DNA from: Phlyctochytrium arcticum
Lineage: Eukaryota; Chytridiomycota; Chytridiomycetes; Chytridiales; Chytridiaceae
Length of the DNA: 64,000 nt
Direction: 5' to 3'
Assembly: GCA_025602905.1 (NCBI GenBank)
Contig: JAHLKI010000051.1
Location: 1-64,000, forward strand
Shown: positions 11,943-21,663 of the stretch, piece after piece
How the letters are laid out: the number at the start of each line of letters is the position of its first letter
Position numbering within the stretch: position 1 is the stretch's first letter
Notes under the pieces: model-generated
Seen by the model: only the letters and a program-made list of their open reading frames with translations
The model's database searches: none
What the model was told of the DNA's origin: nothing
Translations under genes and position numbers: made by a program

Positions 11943-12366
11943 GGTGCTAGCGAGTCCTCTACAAGGCGTGACCCTTCTCTATTTGAGCACGTTGAGGCCC
12001 AGATCGCTGATGGAGCTGCGCCGGCGAAGAAGAGGGGCAGGCCCAAGGGTTCTAAGAACAAGCAGACAAAAAGAAAGCAAGCGAAGACTGCAGCCGCAGA
12101 TGAAGAAGCAGTGACAGAACTGCACTGTACCATCTGTGGAGTAGAGGCCTTCATTTGCTGCCCTCTTTGTCTCAAGCCGCTTTGCAACCTCCATAACCAG
12201 ATATCCTGTTGTCCCCATACCCTCTCTTGAGGTTGTGTCGTAGTTGCAGTCTAGTTTGTATATGAGAGACTTCAAGTATTGAATTGTGTAACTTGTGTGT
12301 GAAAATAGATATGATGCTGGGGTCGCGCATCACTATTCTTTATTGCAATTTATTAACCAATGTGGG

Positions 12367-12507
12367 TAGGCACAGTCATGTAATTGGGGCCCCGGTGTCG
12401 CCGAAGCACATACCCGGTGTCGGCGTATCTCTGGCCTTAGGCACAGTCATGTAATTGGGGCCCCGGTGTCGCCGAAGCACATACCCGGTGTCGGCGTATC
12501 TCTGGCC
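12367..12507 (-). repeat. MULE right terminal repeat, tandemly duplicated
   Basis: Two copies of the 70-bp terminal repeat lie head to tail (12367-12436 and 12438-12507, period 71). Both match the reverse complement of the left end, so two alternative right ends are available. The target duplication lies outside the outer copy. Confidence 0.92.
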
Positions 12508-12772
12508 TTTTTAAATCATGGCATTTTTGCTGTATAGCGGATACATCATCCAAATTGCATCGCAGCCTCTTTCTCAACCACCGGGTATTTTGGATCAATA
12601 TGATGTTTCGTACTTCAAAGACTGATAATGATACGTCCTTTATTTGAATTTAAAAAAAAAGTCTTTTTCTTGATAGTTTACCCCTCCCCACTCTATTTCA
12701 AAATGTCCATAAAATTCGTAGTAGCAGCCAACAACACCACAACACCAAGAAGCATCAGATCTAAAGAGGGGG
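12508..12772. other. Short gap downstream of tafazzin
   Basis: Contains the right MULE target duplication (12508-12515) and presumably the tafazzin 3' untranslated region (minus strand). No gene is seen. Confidence 0.4.
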
Positions 12773-13893
12773 CTATGACGGATCCCACTTTCTCGGGGGA
12801 TCCACATCCACAGAATTCTTGGGCGTCCGCCGCCGATCCCTCCACCCCGGCTCCCCAACCCGCTGCTCAGTCCGTTGCTGCACTTGAACCGTCTCTCTAA
12901 ACAAATACTCGCAGATTTTGATCCGCGCCTGGGCCGCATCGAGATCTTTGACGGATTCCAATACCCCGTTGGTGGCGAAATCGAGGGCTTGGCCGTACCC
13001 AATCACGATTTCTTTTCGGGGGCGGGGGTAGTAGTGTTTTGTGTCTTCTGGCATGACGGTTTCCAGTCCCTTTATATTCATAATATTTTTTAGTATTTGG
13101 GGTGATTATGGGGTGTGGGTGTGCGTTTGAAAAACACTGATTACCTTGTGCCAGAATGGAATGACTAAAGGCGGGACTTTGGTTTCCATAATGAGACGGG
13201 CAATGCCCCATCTAAATGCCAACATATCCCGTTCCTGGTTCACTTTTCCTTCCGAAAAGATATGGACCTAATAACCCCCGTCATTTTCAACATTCCGCCC
13301 AAAGAAGATTGGGGGATATGGCTCTTTTTGGTTTGTACTTACCCACCCATTCTCATTCAGTTTTTCGAGAGCGAGGTTGAGCGCCGGCTGGTAGATTCCG
13401 TCTCCTCGCACGGTAGGTATCACGCGTCCAGACGCAAAAAACCAGGATGTCAACCTTATCCAAAAAAAATGAATCAGTTCCTTTCTTCATTCCAGAATAA
13501 TGATACAAAACGACAGAAAAACTGGTACCAATTCGTAAAACAAATCTCTTTAGCGCCCAATGACCACCTCATCCTCGATCGATCCATCAACATCGAGTAC
13601 GGCAGTACTCCCCACAACATGGGATCATCCAGGACCGAGTCATGGTTACAAAGTGTAATCACCGGCCGGTTTCGGGATTCTTGGAGCGGGGTGAGAAGGT
13701 TGTGGAGATCAAAGATGTGGGTGGTGGAATAGACGTTGAGGAAGAATTTGGCTAATGTTCCGATGGTGACTGTTTGAAATGTTTAGCGAGGAGTGATGAA
13801 AGAGAAAGGATTAGGATGAATTGCCAAAGCGTACTTGCCCAAAACACTTCGCTTTGGCGAGGCGAGTTGTGGGACCGCCGACGCCGCCGACAT
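12773..13893 (-). CDS. TAZ1: Tafazzin-type monolysocardiolipin/phospholipid transacylase
   Basis: Exons on the minus strand fit in frame: 13529-13769, 13343-13454, 13145-13267 and 12773-13069, preceded by a short first exon starting at 13893 (MSAASAVPQL). With a donor giving exon 1 as 13848-13893 the total is a whole number of codons (272 residues); a better-looking donor a few bases further breaks phase, so exon 1 is uncertain. The acyltransferase motif NHDSVLDD supplies His and Asp of HX4D. Next come DDPMLWGVL, ICFTNW, a GRVIPTVRGDG segment and FSEGKVN (usually FPEG), in tafazzin order. The family remodels cardiolipin acyl chains on inner and outer mitochondrial membranes. A Crypton lies immediately upstream, so the native promoter is probably displaced or very short. 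Confidence 0.88.
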
Positions 13894-13937
13894 TTCTGTC
13901 CTCTGGCGATTGACGAAAAGGACGAGAGCGAAGCCGT

Positions 13938-14762
13938 GATGGTGATTTCGCAAACTTATCGAAGGGTTGTCGGCTTGTCGACGCGACTTTGTAGAGCGGT
14001 TTCGCGTGGCTGGCTATTTAATTGCGCTGAGCACACCGCTCCAAAACCTTGCAAAAACTTCAAAGTCCAGGAGTTTTCCCAGGCTGTACACAACCGCTGG
14101 GCCCAGTGGTGCCAGGGGCATGATTTCACCGATGGGAGCACTGTGACGGCCCAGAAGCTGGCCACATACTTGAGGGAAGAAGAAGTGGTGGCCAAGGGAA
14201 AGCACCATAGAGAGGGTCTTGCCAAGGCCATCGTCCCTATTGGCCAGGCAGCGCTAGAAAGGCATGTGGTGGCTATAGTGAATCTGTGGAGAGAGCAAGT
14301 GGCCACGGGCCCAGAGCACGTAAGTCTTTGTTTTGTTTATTTTGTCGATTCATCATACCTACTCGCAACTACAGTGAGGCGATGCCGCGGGACCTGAATG
14401 TCCTATTGATAGTGAAGAATGCTCGGAACGACTTCATTCAACGAGCCCGACAGGCCTACTTGGCCCAAGAAAGCCCGGTCCCACTCCCAGGTCAAGAGGA
14501 GATGACCATCGCGAACACCAACGACTGGAGCCATTGACTGTACTTTAGCCATTTCGTTATTATGTTCTCCATCTTGTAATTTAAAAAATCAGTATCATAG
14601 TTCTGTTCTGCTGTCTATGTAGTGCATCCAAAGTTCAAAGTTCAGACACTGATCTGCCTGAGATTCAAACGGGCCTCGCGTGGCTGGCTATTTGCTTTTG
14701 TGATGCGTCAGCGCTGGATGGCTTCTGCAACGAGAGCATTCGGTTCCTTCAGTTGTCCGATA
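13938..14762 (+). pseudogene. Crypton protein, N-terminal half
   Basis: The segment 14035-14319 resembles the Crypton N-terminal domain (WCQGHDFTDG, a helix with KLATYLREEE, then IVNLWREQ). After an intron-like gap the frame resumes at 14375 (PRDLNVLL…). A third piece, about 14630-14762, ends ESIRFLQLSDR, the position of the recombinase box A; the usual catalytic Arg of LRGE appears changed here (CNES). Phases do not join cleanly at 14319/14375, and a stop follows 14534, so it is degenerate. An 18-bp sequence (TCGCGTGGCTGGCTATTT) occurs both near 14005 and near 14680. Confidence 0.65.
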
Positions 14763-14936
14763 GACTTCATAAATTCGTCCATCCTTGGACAGATTTCGCT
14801 CTGCAGAAGGCCCGGTGTCAGTGATTATGCCGTTCCCACGGCAACGAGTCTCTGTTGGTGTAATCTAATATAACTATAAATGCTATAGAAAAGACTATAA
14901 TAGTGTCCCGTTCACCCTCCTGTTTCCCTTTGCCGT
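14763..14936 (+). repeat. DIRS left inverted terminal repeat
   Basis: The inner part (14817-14936) pairs almost perfectly with 19193-19313. The outer 58 bases (14763-14820) pair with the internal complementary region at 19027-19084 with one mismatch. Confidence 0.92.
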
Positions 14937-15017
14937 TTTCAGAGCAGCGAGTCTGGCAACATCGACAAGCTCTAACACAAAACTGACTACGACCCATCAA
15001 CTAAACAACCTTCACCT

Positions 15018-16019
15018 ATGGCTGAAAATGCTCCTACTCAAACTAACGAAGTCGAGGCCTTGCACAATACGCTGGCAGGCCTCGGGATCTCAGTGGACGC
15101 CCTGCGTACGATCATGGCTCCCCAACAGAATACCAACACTCCTCCCAAGAAAGCTAAGTATAGACTCAATCCTTGGGACTCGGAGAATGACGACGACTCC
15201 GATGGTTCTAGCTCAGACGAAGAACCACCTACCCACGCCGCCGAAGCCTTTAAAGCTGGACAATGGGATCTACCCGAAGAAACTCGCAAGATCCTGGCTC
15301 CCGACGACGAAAGCGACGCCCGCCTTTCTCGCTACTACACTCGGCGTATTTTGCGTAAACAACGAGAACCTCGAGGAGGCTTCTGCAAGTCAGCCGAGCT
15401 CGATCCAGCCCTTGCAGATTTCAAAGGGAAACGCGTTGAACATACTGTGGGCGAGCTCGACAAGCAGTATGCGGATACAGAACGAGATTTCGGAGTCACC
15501 GCACGTAACGAAGCAATCCTCCTCTGGAAAGCTAACACGCTCGTCAAATTCCTCAAAGACAGTCGAGAGACCGGAGAACCTCTCGATGGCGACCAATTAC
15601 TCGCTAGGGCAGAAGACATGGCCCGTTCGTTGGAACACCAAGTCACTTACACAGCGCACCTCAAAGCCACCACCCGCTTCAAGCGCCGCAAAGCGTTCAT
15701 CTCCGGAGCTAAGATGCCCGCCGAAATCAAAGACGCAGGAGACAAAGAGCCGCTCCACAACCGTTGGCTTTTTGGCGACGACCTGGTCCAAACCTGGCGC
15801 CAAGCAAACGAGAGACGGAACACACAACAGGTTCTCTCCCTCGCCGCCAATCGAAACCGTGCGCCTACCGATGCTAGACGCCCGCAGCAACCACACCGAC
15901 CCCGTGGAGGATATCGAGGTCAGGGAAACGACAGGGGCCGCGGCCGGGGCCGTGGCCAAACCAACCAACAGTACCAAAACACCAACCAATTCCAGAACGG
16001 GAACCCGACAGCCAATTGA
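15018..16019 (+). CDS. DIRS ORF1, Gag-like protein
   Basis: A 333-residue intact ORF starts 255 bp inside the left end of the element. It has an acidic stretch (DDDSDGSSSDEE, about residues 56-68), a helical middle, and a basic RGG-rich C-terminus (RPRGGYRGQGNDRGRGRG, about residues 294-312), suited to RNA binding. It overlaps the RT frame by four bases. No zinc knuckle is seen, which is common for DIRS Gag. The role as nucleic-acid-packaging protein is inferred from position and composition. Confidence 0.82.
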   Translation: MAENAPTQTNEVEALHNTLAGLGISVDALRTIMAPQQNTNTPPKKAKYRLNPWDSENDDDSDGSSSDEEPPTHAAEAFKAGQWDLPEETRKILAPDDESDARLSRYYTRRILRKQREPRGGFCKSAELDPALADFKGKRVEHTVGELDKQYADTERDFGVTARNEAILLWKANTLVKFLKDSRETGEPLDGDQLLARAEDMARSLEHQVTYTAHLKATTRFKRRKAFISGAKMPAEIKDAGDKEPLHNRWLFGDDLVQTWRQANERRNTQQVLSLAANRNRAPTDARRPQQPHRPRGGYRGQGNDRGRGRGRGQTNQQYQNTNQFQNGNPTAN

Positions 16020-18259
16020 TAGCCACACTGGAACGAGCGACTTCGCAAGGGGCGAAGCGATGGCCGCTCAGACCAGAGCTGACCCCACGGGGGACACAGC
16101 GGTGCTGGCAGCAATGGCAGGACAGCGGAGTTGCCCCTTGGGCCAGCAGGATGATTCGGGAGGGAGTGTCAATCGAAATTCCACCCCATACAAAGATTCG
16201 CTCACGCTCACAAAAGTTTCGTCTGGCAATGAACGATCAAATGATTCTCGACAACCAGATCAAGGAGTGGCTGGACACGAAGGCAATAGTGGAGATCCAA
16301 GACCCCGAGGAGCGACCGCAATGCACTCTCTCAAACTTGTTCGTAGTGCACCAGCCGAACGGGAAAGCACGTCCGTGCTTGGATGTCCGACACGTGAATG
16401 CGCACATCCCATACAATCACTTCAAGATGGAAGGAATGTCTACCCTTCGGGGTTTGATCCGCCCGGGGGACAAGATGGTCAAATTGGACTTGAAGGACGC
16501 TTACAATGCCCTCGCCCTTCACGCAGCTGCTCGTCGGTTCGTGTCGTTCGAGTGGCGGGGAAAGATCTACCAATTCTGCGTTTTACCGTTCGGACTGAGC
16601 AACGCACCGCGGATATTCTCCAAGCTGATGCGAGCAGCACTGACACCCCTGCGCGAGAAGGGGATCCGCCTAGTGTTTTACCTCGACGACATTCTGATAC
16701 TCGGACGGACCAAGGAGGAAACAACGACGGCACTCGAGGAGGTGACGTCACAGCTGTTGCGGTTGGGTTTCACCATCAACCTGGCCAAATCGGTTCTACA
16801 ACCAACCGAGACCATCCAATTCCTCGGATTCCAGGTCAACTCGAGGAATATGACGTTGACGCTGCCCAAAGACAAGGTCCGGTCCATCCGGAGAATGACC
16901 GACCAAGCAATTCTAAACCAGGAAATGACTGTCCGCCGCCTGGCGTCGCTGATTGGGGCGCTCAACAGTACGGCGCAGGCGGTCCGCCCCGCGCTGCTCC
17001 AGCTCCGTCACTTGCAACGGGAGCAGAATCGTGGCTTACGGAAAGAGGGCCGCTGGGACGCGTCGATACTACTGAGCAAAGAGGCTCTCACGGAACTAAC
17101 GTGGTGGCGCGATTCACTACGGACTTGGAACGGAGAATGCATCATTCCACAGGCGACGGACGAGACGCTGACAACTACGACCGACGCGTCCAGTCGCGCA
17201 TGGGGATTCACCAATTCCACGAACCAGGAGACCAGCGGATTTTGGTCGATATGGGAGCGCCAACAGAGTTCGAACTACCGAGAGCTGAAGACAATCTTGT
17301 TCGCGCTACAGATTCACCGGGAACAATGGCGCGGAAAAACAGTCCGTCTGAGAACAGACAACACGACGGCGCTAGCGTACGTCAACAACCAAGGGGGTAC
17401 CCGGTCCCCGGTCTTACTAGACATTGCGAAACAGATCGGCACGATCTGCATGGAACGGAACATTCGACTGATAGCTCAGTTCATTCCCGGGAAGGAGAAC
17501 GTTCACGCGGATCGCTTGAGTCGAATAACTTGGGACAGGAACGCATGGCAACTCCACCCTGTCGCATTCCAGACGATTCAAGCAGTATACGGAACTCGAA
17601 CGATCGATCTTTTTGCCGACCGCCTGAACCGCCAGTGTCCCCGATTCTTCAGCTGGCGCCCAGATCCGGAAGCGGAAGGCACGGACGCCCTGGCCCAGAA
17701 ATGGCCAACTACGGGAGCGTACGCCAATCCACCGTGGATCCTCATCCCGGACGTCCTCCGTATTCTCCAACAACAACGCGTGCGGGAACTGGTACTGATA
17801 ACTCCCCGCTGGCCGGGCCAGGCGTGGTGGCCGGAGCTCTTGCGCCTGAGCGTAGCGCCGCCCCTAGTGATCAAGGCTCACCACAGCTTGTTCCGACCGG
17901 TACAACAGGGATTCGCACAAGGAGTGGGTCCCGCCAGTTGGGACTCCGTCGCATGGAACTTATCCGGGCGGCCAAATTACACGAGGGCCTCTCGCCCGCC
18001 GCCGCAGCCCTTCTCTCAGAGGAGGTTAGGCCAAAGACTAGACGGAACAAGGACTCGAATTGGGGCAAATACAGTGCTTGGTGCCTCGAGAAGGGGCACG
18101 ATCCAAGCAAATACGATATCCCTGTGGCGGTCAATTTCTTGCTGGATATGGCGAATACGCACACATTCAACTCCCTGCGTAACTACTCGAGCACCATATC
18201 CTCTACCTGGCTGCGTCTTCACCCGACGCGACCGCAGCTGGGGCGGACGCCCACCATGA
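16016..18259 (+). CDS. DIRS reverse transcriptase-RNase H (with NPPW domain)
   Basis: A 747-residue ORF that overlaps the Gag stop by 4 bp, suggesting reinitiation or frameshift coupling. RT palm motifs: KLDLKDAYN (around residue 158) and YLDD (222-225). RNase H motifs: TTDAS (D390), RELK (E423), TDNT (D448) and HADRLSR (D499). Around residues 528-620 a further module carries GAYANPPW, matching the N6-adenine-methyltransferase-like domain typical of DIRS1 elements; whether it is active cannot be said. The last part overlaps the YR frame. No stop or shift is visible through the RT and RNase H, so this gene looks intact. Confidence 0.9.
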   Translation: MIATLERATSQGAKRWPLRPELTPRGTQRCWQQWQDSGVAPWASRMIREGVSIEIPPHTKIRSRSQKFRLAMNDQMILDNQIKEWLDTKAIVEIQDPEERPQCTLSNLFVVHQPNGKARPCLDVRHVNAHIPYNHFKMEGMSTLRGLIRPGDKMVKLDLKDAYNALALHAAARRFVSFEWRGKIYQFCVLPFGLSNAPRIFSKLMRAALTPLREKGIRLVFYLDDILILGRTKEETTTALEEVTSQLLRLGFTINLAKSVLQPTETIQFLGFQVNSRNMTLTLPKDKVRSIRRMTDQAILNQEMTVRRLASLIGALNSTAQAVRPALLQLRHLQREQNRGLRKEGRWDASILLSKEALTELTWWRDSLRTWNGECIIPQATDETLTTTTDASSRAWGFTNSTNQETSGFWSIWERQQSSNYRELKTILFALQIHREQWRGKTVRLRTDNTTALAYVNNQGGTRSPVLLDIAKQIGTICMERNIRLIAQFIPGKENVHADRLSRITWDRNAWQLHPVAFQTIQAVYGTRTIDLFADRLNRQCPRFFSWRPDPEAEGTDALAQKWPTTGAYANPPWILIPDVLRILQQQRVRELVLITPRWPGQAWWPELLRLSVAPPLVIKAHHSLFRPVQQGFAQGVGPASWDSVAWNLSGRPNYTRASRPPPQPFSQRRLGQRLDGTRTRIGANTVLGASRRGTIQANTISLWRSISCWIWRIRTHSTPCVTTRAPYPLPGCVFTRRDRSWGGRPP

Positions 18260-19030
18260 CCGATCTCCTACGCCGACTACAGGATCGAACCGCGCGCCCG
18301 CGGCTTCCTCCGCCAACTTGGGACCCCATGATAATTTTGGACCACTTGCGGACTTCACCACTACCACAAGACTTACCGCTGGATGTATTGACAAAACGGA
18401 CAGCGTTTTTAGTGAGTCTTTGCTCACTGTGGCGCCCACGATCGGACGTGGCAAGGATTTTGTATGAGGGGATGCGCTTTCAACCGCGCAACAAAATTCG
18501 AGCCACATCGGAGCCTGATTGGAGGACGTGGCCGCTAGACGAGGCCTTAGAGGGGGTCCATTTTCAAGCATTTAAGGTGAAAGAAGGACTCGAGAAACGA
18601 CGCTACTTGCGCGCGTGGCCGGCGGATATTCGGATATGCCCGGTACACCACCTATACCTCCTTCTCCGTCGTACTGAGGACCGCCGCCCGACACCCCATC
18701 CGACCTCGCACATTTTCTTGATTACTCGGGCCCCATACCGGGAAGCCTCCGGAGACACAATTGCCAACTGGATTCGAGAAATTATTGCGGCCGCCGCCCC
18801 ACTCTATCCGCGGGGTATCTTCTTCCGCCGCATGGCTCCGCGGTGCCGCCATCGATAGGGTGTTTGCCGCGGCAAACTGGAGTGAGCGTAGCCGCACGTT
18901 TTACCGTCACTACCTGCGCGAGGTACCGCAACACCCACCGGTCCCGCCCCTCAGCCATTCGGGCCGACAGATCGATGAGTCCGGGGATGTGGAACATGCC
19001 ATTCTGGCCGGATCTACGAACTATCACTGA
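17953..19030 (+). pseudogene. DIRS tyrosine recombinase, one-base frameshift
   Basis: It starts within the RT ORF in another frame (MELIRAAKLHEG). The box-A arginine lies in SLWRPRSD. Near 18798-18803 (a CCCC run) the frame shifts by one base: the first frame ends at 18858, while the other gives HSIRG, ANWSERS and FYRHY, supplying the catalytic His/Arg, Trp and Tyr, and ends at 19030 where the ICR begins. The enzyme integrates the circular DNA product of reverse transcription. Without the single-base change the protein would be normal for the family. Confidence 0.8.
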
Positions 19031-19122
19031 CACCGGGCCTTCTGCAGAGCGAAATCTGTCCAAGGATGGACGAATTTATTAAGTCTATCCGTAAGACGGA
19101 TGAGCTCTAGGAAGGCCCGGTG
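19027..19122 (+). repeat. DIRS internal complementary region (ICR)
   Basis: 19027-19084 is the reverse complement of the left terminus (14763-14820). 19088-19122 is the reverse complement of the right terminus (19312-19346). In DIRS1 biology this region bridges the two ends to complete a circular copy. It starts at the YR stop codon. Confidence 0.92.
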
Positions 19123-19192
19123 GATGTGATTCCCTCCCACGACCATATTCAAGTCGCTCAACCCACCACTACTAGGATCTACCTGCTCTTCA

Positions 19193-19346
19193 ACGGCAAA
19201 GGGAAACGGGAGGGTGAACGGGACACTATTATAGTCTTTTCTATAGCATTTATAGTTATATTAGATTACACCAACAGAGACTCGTTGCCGTGGGAACGGC
19301 ATAATCACTGACACCGGGCCTTCCTAGAGCTCATCCGTCTTACGGA
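19193..19346 (-). repeat. DIRS right inverted terminal repeat
   Basis: Reverse complement of the left terminal repeat over about 120 bp, plus a right-specific tip (19312-19346) that matches the ICR. Confidence 0.92.
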
Positions 19347-21120
19347 CCTTTGGAGTTACCAGCCCAATGACATCGAAGGCTGTACCTGGTGGGCGCTGGG
19401 GATCACATCAAAAAGCGGAAAGACCAATAAAAACAACCAAGCCGAATGTTCCGGAGCAATGCGCCATAAAGACGTGACTTACCCTGGATTTCTCACGCAA
19501 TGAGTAAGTGGCACTTTGGGCTGCCCAACTATTGTGATAGACTAACTAACACTGCCCACGAGGTTGTGGTATGATGTTCATTTTATGGGCGTCGACCCTC
19601 AGAAGCGGGCCCGTGCCATTGCCGGTAACAACAAGCGCAAGGCCAATAAAGCCGCCAAGGAAGCTGCTGCTGTTGCTGCTACTGCCGCTACCACCGTTAC
19701 TGACACCGCTCCTGCTACTACCACTGCCACCGCTCCTGCTACTGCCTGCTGCACCCGCCTTCCCTACCACCGTCCCAGCCCTCAACCCCTCCCAGACCGA
19801 CCTGGACCAAATAAAGGAACCTGACGCGTGTTTTTCCTACGATACCCATCGAGTCATTGTCGCCAGAGCTTTCAAGGCCTGCGGGATCATTGTGCAAGGG
19901 ACAACCCATGTGCCACGCGGTACAGGGTCCAGAGAGGCAGAGAACCTGGGTGTCGACAGTCGACAAATCGCCCGGCAGGGAGGATGGGATCGGTCATCAA
20001 AAGGTTTGTCATATACTAACATGCCGTCCGTTCAAACGATGACGGCGATGGGCGGGTGGCCATTGACCGAGCGAGGCTTTTGGGTCAAGCGTGGGACAGT
20101 GATTCCTTGCGATGATTTACAGCTAATGCTGTTCCCATTTGTCGAAGAGCAACTTGTCACCGTCACCGACCGCGCAGCGCAATGCTTCCTGCAGCTTCTT
20201 CAGGACTGCGGGTCGTCGTACTCCAGGATTCCGTAGAGATGAAGAAGAGACACCCCAATCATCCCCTTTGGACGCAGCCAATCTTTAATTCCACCCTGTA
20301 CAAGACATTTGCAGCCGATCTGGAGGCCACCATGGCAGTTGCTGCTGACCCCTTGCAGTCAACTTTGCAGGACGTCTCGCCCGATCTGATCAATTATATT
20401 GACGGGCCAGACAACCAGAGGACGGCTGAGATCGCTCACCTTAGAGGCCAGCAAGAGGCTATTAGAGCCAGCCTTTTGACGGTTATGGCGGAACAAGAAA
20501 GACAGGCAGCTCAGAGCGCAGCCATAGCATTTAATACCCAAACCATATCATCCAACCTATCGGCCTTCACCAACGCCTTTGCGGGTTTCTTTCAAGCGAT
20601 CGCAAGCTCCCCAGAGGTGCAAAGCTCTATGGCCAACATCATAGCACTCGCGAACCCATCCACATTCACCGCGCTAGCCAGTGTACAGCAGCAACCCATC
20701 CTCCCCTCCTCTACATTACTACCACGTACTATTACGGCTGCCCCCGGTACCATCAACTCAGGTACTGGCCTTGCTCAACCAGCTTTGCCTGCCCCTCCCG
20801 TAATACCACCTGTAGTCCCACCCGTTGCAGCACCTGCCCCTCCATCGCGCGCCACCGATCTGATGCCCAACACTACTTCTAGCATTGTCGGGTATTGGGA
20901 AGAATACAATGAGGGAGCGCACGGCAACGAGCCCCTGAAGGTGATTGAAGAAAGGGAAGGTACCAAATGGCGACTGAGCGGCGCCGACAGTAAGATATGG
21001 GGCCGTCGACAGACTTTCCACCAAGCTATTCTGAAGCGGGTTGAAGCCAGTCCCGGTATCACTGGTCTGCTCTCTGAGCTGGGGGTTATGGGTGGGAGCG
21101 CCGCAAATCGGATTGCTTAG
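19347..21120 (+). pseudogene. Crypton protein, C-terminal half (YR + GCR1_C)
   Basis: It begins in frame with the left half: GITSKSGKTN, then RHKDV (19380-19495). After an intron comes LWYDVHF (19562) and a low-complexity Ala/Thr linker (19650-19760). The recombinase core follows: THVPRGTGS (His/Arg), GVDSRQIARQGGW and SYTNMP (Tyr). Near 20205 one base is missing between LQLLQ and LRVVVLQD. The last 100 residues (…IVGYWEEYNEG…KIWGRRQ) match the GCR1_C DNA-binding domain that fungal Cryptons carry. Stop at 21118-21120. Confidence 0.8.
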
Positions 21121-21663
21121 CTCCGCAAATCCGCGGAAATTTCCGGAGATGAAGACATCCCAAATCCCGCAACCTCCCGACTGACCCCGCCGCATCTTCG
21201 AGTTCCCTACCGCATCCAGTACCGCATCTTGCCTTCTTGGCCACAATTTTGCGTATGTATTTCCTGTGAATTCATGTCTAAGGGCTCGTTCTACCAAGTG
21301 TTTCTATTCTTTTTGATTACGATACATCAAATTTCGATCTTCCTTCTATGCATAATAAAAGAGTAGAATCAAATACACAAAGCATTTTGAACATCAGAGG
21401 CAAAAGTATCAGCCGAAAATATATGTTTTAGAGCTGTTATGTGACGAGCACAGATATTACGAAACCGTTACTCTCAGAAGGAGGTCAAATATGAAATTGC
21501 GCACGTTATGCGAGATTTTGCGAGTAAGCTTGCAATCATCAGTCTCTTGCAGAGTTCCTTGCTGCGCACAACGCGAGAATTTTATGGGAAAACAAAACCA
21601 AAGACTTAAGACAAAAGCGAGGTGAACGAGTTGATTCCCTCTTGAAAACTAGATCTCCACAAA
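21121..21663. other. Gap between Crypton and transposase gene
   Basis: AT-rich, no coding region seen. Presumably holds the Crypton 3' end and the transposase promoter. No terminal inverted repeat could be matched to DNA downstream. Confidence 0.4.

Larger units (their letters stand above)
9533..12507 (+). mobile_element. Mutator-like element (MULE)
   Basis: The element is bounded by terminal inverted repeats of 70 bp: left 9533-9602, right 12438-12507, with about one mismatch. It is flanked by a perfect 8-bp direct duplication TTTTTAAA (9525-9532 and 12508-12515). It contains a MULE-type transposase with an in-frame stop. The right repeat is present twice in tandem. Long terminal repeats, an 8-10 bp duplication and a FAR1/SWIM transposase are the standard signature of the superfamily. 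Confidence 0.92.
14763..19346 (+). mobile_element. DIRS1-like tyrosine-recombinase retrotransposon
   Basis: This 4.6-kb element has inverted terminal repeats (about 14763-14936 and 19193-19346), an internal complementary region at 19027-19122 matching the outermost parts of both ends, and Gag, RT-RNase H and YR genes in overlapping frames. These are diagnostic of DIRS1-type elements, which replicate through a circular DNA intermediate and integrate with a tyrosine recombinase, leaving no target duplication. None is seen. It is inserted into the recombinase gene of a Crypton. Confidence 0.93.
13938..21120 (+). mobile_element. Crypton-family DNA transposon, split by a DIRS insertion
   Basis: The coding parts at 13938-14762 and 19347-21120 together make a Crypton protein: an N-terminal region (WAQWCQGHDF, TAQKLATYL), a tyrosine recombinase and a C-terminal GCR1-type DNA-binding domain. 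The reading frame at the break is continuous in sense across the DIRS insertion (…LQLSDR | LWSYQPND…GKTNKNNQ). Element ends were not identified. Several frame lesions show that it is dead. Confidence 0.8.

Noticed and set aside
15028..18858. A 1,276-codon ORF in frame 1 across most of the DIRS element
   Set aside because: Up to about 17950 it is an out-of-frame shadow of Gag and RT; only its C-terminal part encodes the real tyrosine recombinase.
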